Shown here: positions 13,701-24,806 of the stretch, piece after piece | Numbering within the stretch: position 1 is the stretch's first letter | Layout: the number at the start of each line of letters is the position of its first letter | From: Clitopilus passeckerianus | Lineage: Eukaryota; Basidiomycota; Agaricomycetes; Agaricales; Entolomataceae | Assembly: GCA_944990035.1 (NCBI GenBank) | Contig: CALYLX010000155.1 | Coordinates: 310,001-374,000, forward strand | Length of the DNA: 64,000 nt | Direction of reading: 5' to 3' | The notes under the pieces: generated by a model | The model's input: only the letters and a program-made list of their open reading frames with translations | Told to the model about the DNA's origin: nothing | Databases searched by the model: none | Program-made: the position numbers and the translations under genes

Positions 13701-14827
13701 TCCAATATCTGTTCGTGCTACAGTCAGCTGCAAGGTCTTCAACCCGAGTAAAGAAGCCCGGCCATAAGAGACAAGATAACTCACCAACGCTCCCATCCTC
13801 CCCACAAATAAACCTCCCCGGCACACAATTGCACTTGATCTTCTTACAATCATACACCGTCTCATTCTTCCCATCGTATCCAACCTTTAACACGCTCTTG
13901 CATTCATCCAGCCCACAATAGAAACTCTCAACCTGAGCAGTCCAGAATTGGAACGAACAGGATGATGAGTTCCGATTGCAAGAGAATGTGACTTGTGGTG
14001 GACGTCCGGGGAGCATGTCGAGGATCTTGCGGTCTGTAGATGCATTTTAGTACGTGTTGTGAGAAAGTGAAAGAGAACGAAAGCTTACTGGTAACATCAC
14101 ACATTTGGTGATTGCTAAACACCGTCTCACCGCCCGTGTAGCAAGTCATATTGCCCGCCTCACTAGGTCCGTCTGGACCATCGTCTTCAGAGGGAAGGCG
14201 GCCTGGGAGTGGGAAGCCTACGCATGCGTCATCGTGTTTGCAGACTGTATGGAGGGAAAAGTTAGCATCGGTTTAGACCGTGAAGGAGAGACACACATAC
14301 CATTGCAGTTAATCCCACCCCACCCGTCTTTACATTCACAGTCCTGTCCATCTTCTCTCAACCTCCTTCGCTCTCCATCCGCAAGTGAGTCGCATTCTAC
14401 ATCCCGTCATAAGAACCATGATGTCGTTGGAAGAGAGAGAAACACTCACGAGGCGTCAGACAGTCGATCCCACCCCAACCAGGTGGACACTTGCACTGTC
14501 CATTGAACGGATCACACTCTCCGTACTGTCCACACTGGAACGCAGGAAGCATGCAGTTAAAGCATGGAGGACATTTGCCTGGTCTATCCATTCCGAAGGA
14601 ATCTAGCGACTAGTAGGACGTTTGAGTCAAAGTAACGCCCTGGCAATTTCAAGACATACCGAAAGTCCAAGTCCTGTATTCCGAGAGAGGGTCCTCCCCC
14701 ATGTCGTCCCATTCCTTGCGTCTACGCTCGAAGCTGCAGCAACAAAGGAGGAGGATGAGATCCGGGGAAGTTCGAGGCTCAAGATGAGTAATGACAGAAC
14801 ACCAGGGAGAGGCGTCTTCCAGACCAT
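10755..14827 (-). CDS. ABCG-family transporter with extracytoplasmic EGF-like region (Adp1-like)
   Basis: Half-size ABC transporter of the Adp1 type, about 1,130 aa from roughly 13 exons. The ATG at 14827 begins a hydrophobic signal peptide ([20 protein letters not shown]). Next come cysteine-rich EGF-like modules ([20 protein letters not shown] and [12 protein letters not shown]), further Cys pairs to about residue 335, then one transmembrane helix near 13400 ([19 protein letters not shown]). The nucleotide-binding domain follows: Walker A GASGAGKS, signature SGGEKRR, Walker [14 protein letters not shown] and H-loop TIHQPR. A serine-rich acidic linker (about 12350-11900) precedes the ABC2 membrane domain with about six helices, ending HFFVKERR. 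Adp1 homologues place the cysteine-rich part in the lumen or outside. Substrate unknown. All checked junctions keep frame; no lesion seen. Confidence 0.88.
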
Positions 14828-15515
14828 TCTGGGATCTACAAACAGCTCATGTCAACCGAGCAGAACAGAGCCAGAAAAACATACCAAGTCGATCAAAGCT
14901 TATAATAGAGTCAGCTTTGCCGTCGCCGTTGTCGTCGTTGTCGTTGTCCGAGTCGCAGCTAACGTTGATGACCGTGGTCGCCCGATTCGGTAATGCGTGG
15001 GGTAGCAGGGACAAATTGCTGACTAAGCGCCGAATTGCGCCCGAGCAAAGAACCCGAGCTTGCCTACTAAACGGTAGCTTGCAACTGCGGCCAGAGCTCG
15101 TCTTCAAGTTGTCCCGACGAACAAAGAACTGGCCATGAACTTCATAATAAAAATTCAAACACCAAGACGTTCGTTCATCCAAGAAACATTCTCAAGCATT
15201 GCGGTGATGTTAGCTGAGCCGACTCCAATACCAATTTTCCGTATCGCTTTTAATTTCCACATTCATCACATTATTTACCTCTTTGCTTTCTGCGCGGGTT
15301 TCCCTTCGTTCTCCACAGCTCGAACTCATGGCCAATAGCGCACCACCCCATCTGAAAGGGATTTTGCCAAAGCAATATCGCAATAAAATAAACAACTCGC
15401 TACATATGGCAGTACAAATAGAAAAAGTATACATACACAATAAAAAAGTAATTAATGTACAAAATGAAAGACAACGGGCTATACTTTTAAAAGCCAACTC
15501 TACAAATCAAGCAAT
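14828..15515. promoter_or_regulatory. intergenic region upstream of the ABC transporter
   Basis: 688 bp between the ABC transporter start and the 3' end of the beta-lactamase-like gene, both on the minus strand. It includes a GTC/GTT-rich simple stretch near 14918-14952. No gene seen. Confidence 0.4.
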
Positions 15516-17457
15516 TTAGTGCTTCTCCCAATAAACCTCAGCACGCTCCCTAACAGTCTTCCCAGACGTAGGAGGAATCGCAGACCCAAGAATCCCCTGC
15601 CACACCCCAGTCATCCCAAGCCCAACACGCCTACCACCCCGCCTACCAGTCTTCTCAATATCAAACTCCGCAACCGCAACCTGGTCAGACCCAGCCGGAC
15701 GAGGGTTGTACGTCCAGAACTGATTATTAGCATACGACGTATTACCGGTACCAGTGGTAGCACCAACGACGGGGGTAGAGCTGATCAGGGAGATATTGAA
15801 CACGTTCCCGTCGAAGTGCTGCAGCTGCATGTGCGAGAACCACGGGGAATCGTATTGAGCGAGGAGAGTAGGGACGGTGTTGTCAATGGCTCCGGGGAGG
15901 ATGGTCGTGAGGTTGGCCGTCAACGCCTTGCACGCAGCGGAAGCCGATTTGGGGACAGGTGTGACCTGGCAGAAGCTGAGCGTGCCGTATCCGGGGTTGG
16001 AGTACGATCCAACCAGTTTGGAGATGTCCGTCGCGGGTTGCTTGGGCCGGGAGGGACGAGCGGTGGCGGATTGAGGAGCGACGGATTTGATAGCCTTGTA
16101 CCTCGAGTCCCAGTCGATGGGCTCTAGACCGAGTGCACGGTCGTAGATGTAGTTCTTGATAACTTCACCGATCTGCATGCCGTGCTCGTTGTCGTTGGAG
16201 AGGACGGAGATACCGATGCCATCATCGGGCATACGAGAGACCTGCGTGTTGAATCCCTGGATGAACCCTCCGTGCTCGAGGATGAAGTGGCCACGGTAGT
16301 ACAGCTGGAGCTGGGCGGCACCGTACATCGGGATGGAGTACTCGGGGAAGGAAGGAAGGTAAGGTCCAGACGGGATGATAGCAGAGGCAACAGTGTCGAC
16401 AACATCGGTGGGGACGACTTGCTTGCCAGTGTCCGGGTTCTTGCCCTTGAGCAGGAGCGCCTTGAGCCACTGAGCCATATCGACACCGGTGGTCAACATG
16501 CCTCCTGCACCAGAGAGCGTGTTTCCGTCGTCGTCAGCATTGGTACCGGCCCACCAGCGCTGTTGGCGGGGAGTTCCTGCGAAGGGGTCCTGGTAGGGGT
16601 TCCAGCCACCGCGAGACATGCCAAAGGCGAGCTTGCCAGGCGAGTTGAAGGCTGTCTGGTAGTTGAAGGTGGATGCCTTCATCCCGAGAGGCTTGAAGAT
16701 GTTGTCCGTCGCGAAACGGGCGAAGGAGATCCCAGTGAGCTTCTGAGGAACATAGGACAGAACGGTGTACACGACGTTGTTATACAACCAGATGTCACGG
16801 AACTCGGCAGCCTGGCGGTGGAATCCAAGCTTCTTGGTCTGAAGAAAGAGACAATGGATGAGAGCAAGACCAACACTGGCAACACCAGACACTTACGACA
16901 GTCTCGACGGTGTCAGAGTAGTGGTACGAGAAGTCATGGAGCGGGTAGCCAGTTCGGTGACTCATGCAGTCCAACAGAGTGGCATCTGACTTGGCGACGG
17001 AGTCGGTCGTGTTCCACTCGGGAATGATGTCGCTCATCTTCGAGTGCCAGGTGATGGGCTTGTTAGAAAGCGATGGGTTGTCGATGAGGAGACCAGTTGA
17101 CATGACCGTGAGGAGCTGGGATGCACCCGGTTAGACCATGTTCTTGGTATCAGAGTGAAATCCAATTACCTTGGTATTCGAGGCGATGTTGAAGTAGGTG
17201 TTCTCGTTCACCTTGTCGCCATTGCCATTAGCAATACCGTAGCCCTTGTATTCTGTCTGCCAGGACCCGTCTTCGTTCTTCTTGACGTACGAGACGGAGA
17301 TACCCCCAGGTGAGTTCCACTCCTTGAGCATATTTTCGATGAAAGCATCGGTCTGTGCGTCGAGGATCTGCGCGGAAGGCTTTGCAGCACCGGTGGCGGC
17401 TGCAGAAACATATGCAATGTAGCAGGGAACGAGGCTGAGGAGTGCCTTAAGCTGCAT
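15516..17457 (-). CDS. secreted serine beta-lactamase / penicillin-binding-protein-like hydrolase
   Basis: Three exons (17457-17170, 17115-16897, 16838-15516) give 1830 nt, 609 aa, in phase. The N-terminus MQLKALLSLVPCYIAYVSAA is a signal peptide, so the protein is probably secreted. The class C beta-lactamase fold is indicated by the nucleophile motif SNTK (S-x-x-K) at about residue 93, YNN (Y-x-N) near residue 188 and HGG near residue 330 in the place of the third motif. The domain LSGAGGMLTTGVDMAQWL is also typical of the family. A C-terminal beta-rich domain of about 200 aa follows. Fungal members act as esterases, amidases or D-aminopeptidases on varied substrates, so the substrate here is unknown. 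Intact by eye. Confidence 0.85.
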
Positions 17458-17516
17458 GTCTGCTAACTTAGAAGCTAAGGTTGGATATTGAGGACTGAGC
17501 TACGATGCTCTGCAGG

Positions 17517-17523
17517 TTTTATA
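17517..17523 (-). promoter_or_regulatory. TATA box of the beta-lactamase-like gene
   Basis: TATAAAA on the minus strand, about 60 nt upstream of the ATG at 17457. Position and sequence suit a core promoter with a short 5' leader. Confidence 0.5.
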
Positions 17524-17544
17524 GTCATAGTACTTTGTTCCAGT

Positions 17545-18024
17545 TCACAGTGCCCGTCGTCGTACATGGTCTAAAAATAAAATCGGATCTGAGAGCGGTA
17601 CAGGGGACGTATGAAACCGAGTGCTTACTCCGTTTGTCCCACAGGCAAATCGTGCCTCGTAAGTTACAACGACGAAGCTCGCCGCGACGCCGTCGCTACC
17701 AGACGTCGTAGTCCGGTCCGCAACTTTGACTCTGGGTGCTGCCGGCCAGGAACCTGATGGCCGGGAGGCGTACCCAGGATTATGACCAAGAAGAGTGTCC
17801 AGTCTCAGACGTCTGTCATTATTGAAACAACGCCTGCGTTGTGCCGTCGTACAGGCCGAACGGCAGAGGTCGCAATCATTGAATATGTCTCCTACACCAC
17901 GTTGATTTGCGATACCCCAGCTATCCGTCGTTGGCCCAAGAATAACCCCTGCGCTGATTGCGTCCAAAAATAGATTTGCATGACAACTTGCACCCAGAGC
18001 TGCGATGCCAGCGAGAGAGAACAT
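17545..18024 (-). CDS. possible small secreted protein, hypothetical
   Basis: A single 159-codon open frame, starting MFSLAGIAALGASCHANLF (a weak signal-peptide look), with CDLCRSAC and scattered arginines. I recognise no family. It is divergent in style from its neighbours, intronless and lies in the region upstream of the beta-lactamase-like gene on the same strand, so it may be chance or a decayed gene. Confidence 0.22.
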   Translation of the reverse strand: MFSLAGIAALGASCHANLFLDAISAGVILGPTTDSWGIANQRGVGDIFNDCDLCRSACTTAQRRRCFNNDRRLRLDTLLGHNPGYASRPSGSWPAAPRVKVADRTTTSGSDGVAASFVVVTYEARFACGTNGVSTRFHTSPVPLSDPILFLDHVRRRAL

Positions 18025-18719
18025 TGAGAATATCGAGGTGCCTGGAACGGCAGTGCCTGTACTCGAAGTAAGAACATGATCTCATGGGATTCCGTCACGG
18101 AAGGCCCGTACCAGGTTGCTGAGCATGCAAGCCTCAGAGCCGATGCTCTAGCTTTATAAGCAAAATTGCATGGCATGAATCCAAGTAGCTTGATCAAGCC
18201 ATGGTGGGCGTTAGAAAGTACTGGTTGAAGCAGGCTGGAGGCCACTCAAATAGCCCGAAGTGTTGCCTTGTAAGACCAGGAAATTGGCTTCGGGATGGCG
18301 TATCCAGAGGTCCTGGCCGACGTTTAAAGAAAGAAACCTCTGATATTTGGCCTGGAGAGGCTCCTCAATATAGAATGGGTCAAGGATAGAAAAAAAGTAT
18401 ACCAAGCAGAAGGCCGAGGGTATTGGCATTCAAGCACTCTCCTAGATCTTGCCCAGGCTCAACGGTTAAGACGCGGCAGGTACCTGAGCCAGCTGGCGCA
18501 AAACAGGAGATGTAGGGGGCAAGCAAGTTTTTGCATTCTATGGACCATGTCGGGTTCAAGTGGAGCATTGCGGCCGGGAATTCATGTCGTGTGTTCACAT
18601 CTGGTTCGGGACTCGGGAATCTGCAGCTCAAAGCTCGAGTGGGCAAAGGCATTGAGCGCCGAAGCTGCAGCTGCACGTTTGACTATATAGAGAACGACCA
18701 TAGTGCCTTGGTCAACGGA
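18025..18719. other. no gene recognised
   Basis: Short overlapping frames on both strands only. This is the unduplicated border of the accessory island: clear similarity to the second NACHT-ankyrin copy starts just to the right. Confidence 0.35.
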
Positions 18720-19281
18720 AGTTGCCGTTAGATTTTCCCAAGAGCTTCCAGGCGCCTCCAACGTCGCTTGCCCAAACCGATAATAATCATGAAAAAAATA
18801 AATACGAAAACCTGAATGAATCCGTTCGGTCGTTCTATATGGCAGAATTCAACTCGAGAGAATTGTTTTTCGACTAACAGCCATGGGCTTAGCAGACGGC
18901 CCATCAGTTGTGGCAGACCGTCCATTCGCACCTTCCATTTAAGATCACCGCAAAGACGTTCGACACAATGCCGAGTGGGCAACGAACGCTCCAGCTCTTG
19001 TCCGCGCCTTGACATCCTACATACCGCTACATTCTACATACATAAAGGCCCCGCGCTCGTACAAACGACAGTCACCAGAACTCGCTGCAATGGGAACGAC
19101 GCGGCCAAGAAGCAAATCAAGAGCAAATGGCAGTTCATGGGCGTTAATTGTGACAGAATACTGCGGTTGTCCCCGGACAGGCGCCTCGACTACCACGGCC
19201 TCGTGGACATTTTGTATAGCCTTGCTGCACTCACCTTCCACCCCGAGCTAGGGCTGCTGGGATTGCCATTCTCCACATCGA
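18720..19281 (+). repeat. duplicated upstream flank of NACHT-ankyrin gene, copy 1
   Basis: This 5' flank is similar to 40670-41213, upstream of the second NACHT-ankyrin copy. Both share GAGCTTCCAGGCGC near their left ends, GCTTAGCAGACGG, AACGCTCCAGCTCTTGT and ACCGCTACATTCTAC in the same order and spacing. Both end at the equivalent ATG preceded by GTCGA or ATCGA. The duplication therefore included promoter DNA. Confidence 0.8.
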
Positions 19282-22200
19282 ATGGATCCAACGTCGCTTG
19301 GGCCTTTGGCAACGCAAGCCAGTCATGGTCAAGCCATCGATTCCCCAGGCCCTCCACCTCAGGCAAACCTCTCAATGCAATCGAACATACTTGTAGCTGG
19401 GCGCGACATCAGTGTTGCAGTTGGTGCTACGCCTCGCGATCCTCTCGAAGGTGGATATGATTCACAATTTCTTACCTGGAAAACTGAACTGAGCTATACG
19501 GCAGAAACTCTCAAACTTGCTGGATGGCTATCATCTCTGAACAGCCATCAGATTCAGAAGGACACATTTGAGAAGGTCATGGAAGGAACGGGGGGATGGA
19601 TCTTTGAACAACCCCGCTTCGTAGACTGGATTACGAGGAAGAAGCGGACCTTGTGGGGTACTGGCATCCGTGAGTCTTTCTCCTCACCTAGCATTTGTTC
19701 GGCGGATCTGAAATGATTGCAGCGGGTGTGGGCAAAACATGTTTAATGTGAGTGGATTACGGTTCTTGAGTTGTTCATAGTCGTGACCTTGGCTCTACAG
19801 CTCAACCGTTATCGATCACCTCGTCAAGGATAAGCACGCTACCCCAATATATGTCTACTGCCAATACAAGGAGCAGTTGTCCGCCGCCAAAATCCTCGCA
19901 TGTCTACTCAGGCAGGCCGTTCTGAGTTCGGAGAAGGCTACGACGTACGTTTCCGAGACGCTGTACAAACCTTGCCTTCGCACCAACACCACACCTTCAA
20001 AATCGGAGTTGTTGCATACACTGCATGGAGCTTTACAGCAGCTTAACAATATCTATCTAGTGGTAGATGCGTTAGATGAGCTCGAAAACAAAGTGCGACC
20101 TGAGTTGATCAATGACCTCATATCCCTCCAGCAACCGCTTTTTATGGCCTCTCGCCCCCTCGCTAACCTGCCTCATATAAAGGACCCGGATTTCACCATC
20201 CAAGCGCCAGAAGAGGAGCTTCACAATTTCATTGTGACCAAAATTGAGGCCATACCCGAGTTACAGCAGTATCTCCCAGAGCAGCCTGAGGTTCGGGAAG
20301 AGATTATCACGAAGATTCTAAAAAAATGTCAAGGAATGTGAGTATTATTCATCGAAATGTAGTACGCACCAATGTCTGACCATACTCTCAGGTTTCTTCT
20401 AGCTGCACTACAGATCGATGTATTGGCCTCAGGGGAGATCATTGATTGTGGTAGTGTTAGGGAAGCCATTGAGCACCTGCCGACGACATTGAATGATCAG
20501 TACAAGCGCACATGGGAGAGGGTCCAAAGGCAGGGTTCTAGGGCGCGAGCACTGGCCTGTCGAGCGATTGTAATGGTTACATATGCAACTCGCAGCCTCG
20601 GCGTAGACGAGCTACTTGAAGCCCTAACGGTGGATGTTGAGGCCGCCTCTGTCGACGGAGAACGCCGTACAACTACCGATACCATAGTTTCCGTCAGTTT
20701 TGGACTGTTGACAGTCGAGAAGGAAAGCGAAACGGTTCGGCTTATTCGTATGTTTCTCATTTTTACTGCTTCCCAACTTACCTGTCTATATGGTCAGATT
20801 ATACTGCTCAGGATTTCTTCGAAGGCCTTGATGATCCATCATTCAACAATCCACACGCTCTTTTTGCGGATATTTCTGCGATATACATGTGCCACGCCGA
20901 CATAGACTACCAATCAATTAAGGAGGAGTATGAACTCCGGTGGACGCGGTCCTCTCATGCATTTCTCCTCTATGCTTGCTCGAATTTGGGGCATCATGCA
21001 TATCACGCAGCCTACCATTACGGCAGTCACAGCCCTATACAACTCAGCAAGCTATTCCTCATTCGACAGTCCATACCAATAGCACTCCCCTCACTCGGTA
21101 GCGGCAACTATTTTGATCACGGCCAAGCCATCCACTTTGCGGCATTACATGGTCTGATATCCCTCTTTGAAGATAATCAACAAGCCATTCACGCACAATC
21201 AAGTCTCGGTTACTCCCCGCTGTTCTACGCATGCCTTGGTGGTCAAACCGCCCTTGCAGAGCGAATTCTCAGCCTGCTCGGACCCACGCTGGATTTTGGA
21301 CTCCCGAGCGCTTATGGAGCCACAATTCTCCACGCTGCCTCTCGAAGTGGAGAGATATCATTATTAGAACGATTGCTACCCAAGTGGTACCAAATCAATA
21401 GGGTTCCCACTGTTCAATTCGTCCTTGGTTGTCTTCCCATTGGTCTCGACGCTTGCATGTCCAATGATCAAACAGCACTCCACCTGGCATCGTATCACGG
21501 CCATGCGGTGGCTGTCAAAGCCCTTCTCAGCTGCAACGACATGGTGGCGGAGGCCGGACGGAATATGATTCTGTTGGACGGTTCACAGAAGGTGGCGAGA
21601 AGGGATGATACAGCCATTCAATGGCTTCTCAGCCGCACCAGGATTAATGTCAATGCAGAGGATAATCAAGGGCAGTGTCCACTTCATTTAGCAGCTGAAA
21701 ATGGACACGAGAGAACGGTTCAACTACTCCTCAACTCTCCCAACATCGACGTCAATGCGCAGGATAAATTCGGGAGGAGTCCACTCTACTTGGCAGCTGA
21801 AAATGGACACGAGGCAGTTGTTCGACTACTTCTCGACTCTCCCAACATCAAAGTCAATGCGCGGGATTCGGACAGGAGGAGTCCACTCTATTTAGCAGTC
21901 AAGAATGGACACGAGGGAGTCGTTCGACTACTTCTCAACTCTCCCCACATCGACGTCAATACAAGGGATCAGTACGGGAGGAGTCCACTTCATAACGCGG
22001 CCGTGAATGGGCACGAGGGAGTCGTTCGACTACTTCTCGACTCTGCCAACATCGATATCAATGCGAAGAGCGAGAACGGTGGCAGCCCGCTTCATTCAGC
22101 AGCTGCAAATGGACACGAGGGAGTCGTTCGACTACTTCTCGACTCTGCCTACATCGACGTCAATGCAAAGTATAAAAACGGGTGGAGTCCACTTCATTCA

Positions 22201-22599
22201 GCAGCCTGGGATGGACACGAGAGAGTCGTTCGACTACTTCTCGACTCTCCTCACATTGACCTCAATGCGAAGGACGACTTCGGGGGTAGTCCACTTCATT
22301 CAGCAGTTGAGAATGGACACGAGGGAGTCGTTCGACTACTTCTCGACTCTGCCAACATCGACATCAATGTGACGGATGATGACGGGTGGAGTCCACTTCA
22401 TAGTGCCGCCTACTATGGACGGGAGACAGTCGTTCAACTGCTTCTCGGCTGTGGCGCGATTGAAACTCATGTCAAAACTCCAGTTCATGAGTATCTTCCA
22501 TCCGGAACACCTTTTGAATTAGCCCGGCGAAAGGGTCATCAATGTATTGTCGACATATTCGAGGAGATGGGGTTCAGAGACAGCCCAGCAGAGTCCTGA
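19282..22599 (+). CDS. NACHT-ankyrin STAND protein (fungal NLR-like), intact copy
   Basis: Signal-transducing P-loop NTPase with a C-terminal ankyrin array. Five exons (19282-19669, 19723-19747, 19801-20337, 20392-20747, 20798-22599) sum to 3108 nt, 1035 aa, in phase. The ATG is at the same place as in the paralogue at 41214. The N-terminus (residues about 30-45) has the beta-prone motif SNILVAGRDISVAVG. Then come a short helical part, Walker A GVGKTCL (encoded across a 25-nt exon), Walker B LVVDALDEL and a sensor-like FMASRPLANLPHIK, as in NACHT ATPases. A helical region (FLLAALQID, IVMVTYATRSLGVDELLEAL) and several degenerate ankyrin repeats follow, then eight near-identical 34-aa repeats. 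A conserved tail SGTPFELARRKGHQ...FEEMG ends the protein. No lesion seen. In fungi such NLR-like proteins act in heterokaryon incompatibility and immunity-like responses; a role here is inference. Confidence 0.88.
21652..22467 (+). repeat. eight tandem 102-bp ankyrin repeats (copy 1)
   Basis: Eight exact-length units of 102 bp (34 codons) with consensus N-A-x-D-x-x-G-x-SPLH-x-AA-x-NGHE-x-VVRLLLDS-x-NIDV. GGACACGAGGGAGTCGTTCG and close variants recur in most units. Differences concentrate in the x-x-G-x hairpin tip and around the helix start, while the helix core is almost fixed. Such internal similarity suggests recent amplification or gene conversion between repeats. Confidence 0.92.
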
Positions 22600-23109
22600 A
22601 TCCATCGGTCATTATTATACAATTTCACATATGATTATTGTATGCCCTTCCAGCCAGACACCACTACCTACTTTACAAGTACCTATTTCGACATCGTTTC
22701 ACTCAGAATCAGCACAGTAGTTTTCCGCGAGTTTGCTGTATCGAAATCCTGAGACGCGCACAAAACTTCCCATGCCCGTATGTCCCAGGAAAAGTATGCG
22801 GTGGTGGTGAGGGAGGTCCTCATTCCAGGATGGTCCAAATGCCAAAGTCGAGCCATTGGTTGTCTGGCATCGTACTTAGGTGTGGCCAGATGGCCAGTTA
22901 GATAACGCCGGAGGAATACAACGGTAGCCTGTATCTCTTCTATTTGGCCCAGGACCAAATTCCAACTCGGGTTCGAGGGAGAAGGCCAAAGGACGGGTGC
23001 CTTATCCGAGGTCAAGGATGCTCTCAAGCCGAATGAGTCCACTAAACTACGATGTGGTCTAGACGCACTATCGTTTAATTCCCGACCTCTAACCAACTCG
23101 GAGTCCTCC
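22600..23109 (+). repeat. duplicated downstream flank, copy 1
   Basis: The 3' flank (CATATGATTAT, GACACCACTACCTAC, TACAAGTAC, TCGACAT, TTTCACTC-GAATCA) is shared with 37029-37260 and 44500-44720, downstream of the other ankyrin copies. It then leads into the first ALG12 relic. No separate gene recognised. Confidence 0.7.
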
Positions 23110-24806
23110 CCTTCGCATTGGACTTCGTTATCCTTGCAGCAAGCTGGGCACACGTCCTCTTTGCACCTTACGCCAAAGTCGGACTCGAAGAGATTTTGAT
23201 ATGTAGGATGCCCTGCGCTAGTACTACGGAATTGGACCGGATGCTCTTGAACAGGTACGCCTTTCTTTCTAATCTATCTCTTCTATCTATCTCATGACGT
23301 CTCTAGTAATATGGGGCTTAGTCGCGACGTTCAAATCATCATGCATCAGTACTCTGTACGCTCCCAAGCTTCCTCCTTTGCTTCCCCCAATAATACATAT
23401 CCTTCAGCCCGACTAGTACTAACAACCCTCAACACAATCACCTTCCGGCATGCAATGCTCATCCCATCTTCCGTTCTGGATGGGCAAGACGTTGCCGAGT
23501 ATGTTTGATTCGATCTTTGGTAAGCTGTCTCCATTCTCTTTCCTTTCTAACACTGGTATGATGCATATAGTCATCCTTCCTCTCCTCCAACCACGCCCCA
23601 CAATACACCCGAGAAATCCTCTCCCTTCTAGCATTCACGACTATCGTCTTTGACTACAAGCTTCTCCCTAACCTCGCGCCTGTGACTCCAAATCCTCGCC
23701 TCTAAATCTCTCCTTCTCGGGCATGGTCAAAACCGAGGTTGTTGCTGGACTGGTCTTTATAGCTCTGGCGACAAGCACTGACACTTACGTCTGGTCCTCG
23801 TCCACGGCCCCTGCTTCGTTTTCCCAGAGTCCCACGGCCTCTACTTCAACTTCTTCCTCCCCAAATGGGTCACGTCCCGTGGCATGCCTACATGCCCTCA
23901 AAATAGCCTCCCTTCTCTACCTCTCTATCCAAAACACCTCCACCTCCCCTATCCGTTCGTTGACGTGCCCAAGTGTGGTTTTCATCCTCCGCATAAGCGC
24001 GCTAGGCTAAAATAATGGAGGTTCATCTGCACCATCCCCTCCTTCAACATCTCCGCCTCTCTCAGCGCCCCATGGCTCTCCACTGTCGTCGAGGTTCCAT
24101 GTCCGGCCTCATGTCCTTCCTAGCTTTCCTTGGGTGTGTTAGCTAGCTGCTCGTCGTCACAACCTCCCCCCTCCTCACATCCACGTCGATGCTGAACTAC
24201 TCAGGTGGCGAAGCGTTGTCGACATTCCACCAACTAGTACCCCCGACAAGACCCCATGTCGAGGCCAATATATCCAACCTTGCAGCTCGGTGGGGAGCGT
24301 CGCTCTTGCAGGAAAATTCCCCACCCTTACCTATCCTCTCCCTCTCTGAAGGAGACCTCCCCATTCTCCAACGAGACGATACTGGGTATACGATAAACCC
24401 GAGAACATCACCCTATCAGATCTCACCCAAGACAATTCGACAACACACCTCATCTCTGGGGTCCCTCTTCACAACCTTGGTGTCGCACGCCGAGAAAAAG
24501 AGTTGGAAACCTGTGAAGCCTGTACAAGGCCCTGCCGGGTGGGGGATGGGTTCAGGGAGGGTGCGGGAGGTGGTGAAGGCCCAGGAGATGAAAGAACGAA
24601 GGACGGTAGGGGTGTTGAAGGAGGTGTGGGAGATGCCGGTGGGGGTCGAGGTGTGGGAGATGGCATGGATATATGCTAGGGCAGGTTGGGAGAGGAGGAG
24701 AGAGGCATCTGTCGATGTTGTCTCGTCAGCCGGACGTGACGCTCCTCACCCCCCGGATCTGGGTACCGTCCTTGACGAGGGGAAATGGAAAGGATGTCGG
24801 AGTTAG
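23110..24806 (+). pseudogene. ALG12-like alpha-1,6-mannosyltransferase pseudogene, copy A
   Basis: Relic of the GT22-family ER mannosyltransferase that adds the eighth mannose to the dolichol-linked oligosaccharide. Recognisable pieces in order, in shifting frames: ALDFVILAASWAHVLFAPYA near 23115 (family start), PFWMG-KTLPSMF near 23470-23510, SHGLYFNFFLPKW near 23840 and MLNYSGGEALSTFHQLVPP at 24189, followed by HISNLAARWGASLLQE-like sequence. The last block is the best preserved. It needs several frameshifts and lacks large central parts, so no full protein is encoded. Lies directly downstream of the intact NACHT-ankyrin gene, the same order as in copies C and D. Confidence 0.75.

Noticed and set aside
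15519..17027. Long plus-strand frames opposite the beta-lactamase-like gene
   Set aside because: High-GC antisense shadows of a complete gene on the minus strand.
21701..22372. Second-frame open stretches within the ankyrin array (MDTRESFDYFSTLPTS type repeats)
   Set aside because: They are the +1 reading of the 102-bp ankyrin repeats; the ankyrin frame has the domain signature and splice continuity.
24189..24806. A 205-codon plus frame as an independent gene
   Set aside because: Its first 50 residues match the C-terminal part of ALG12, so it is a remnant exon of that relic.
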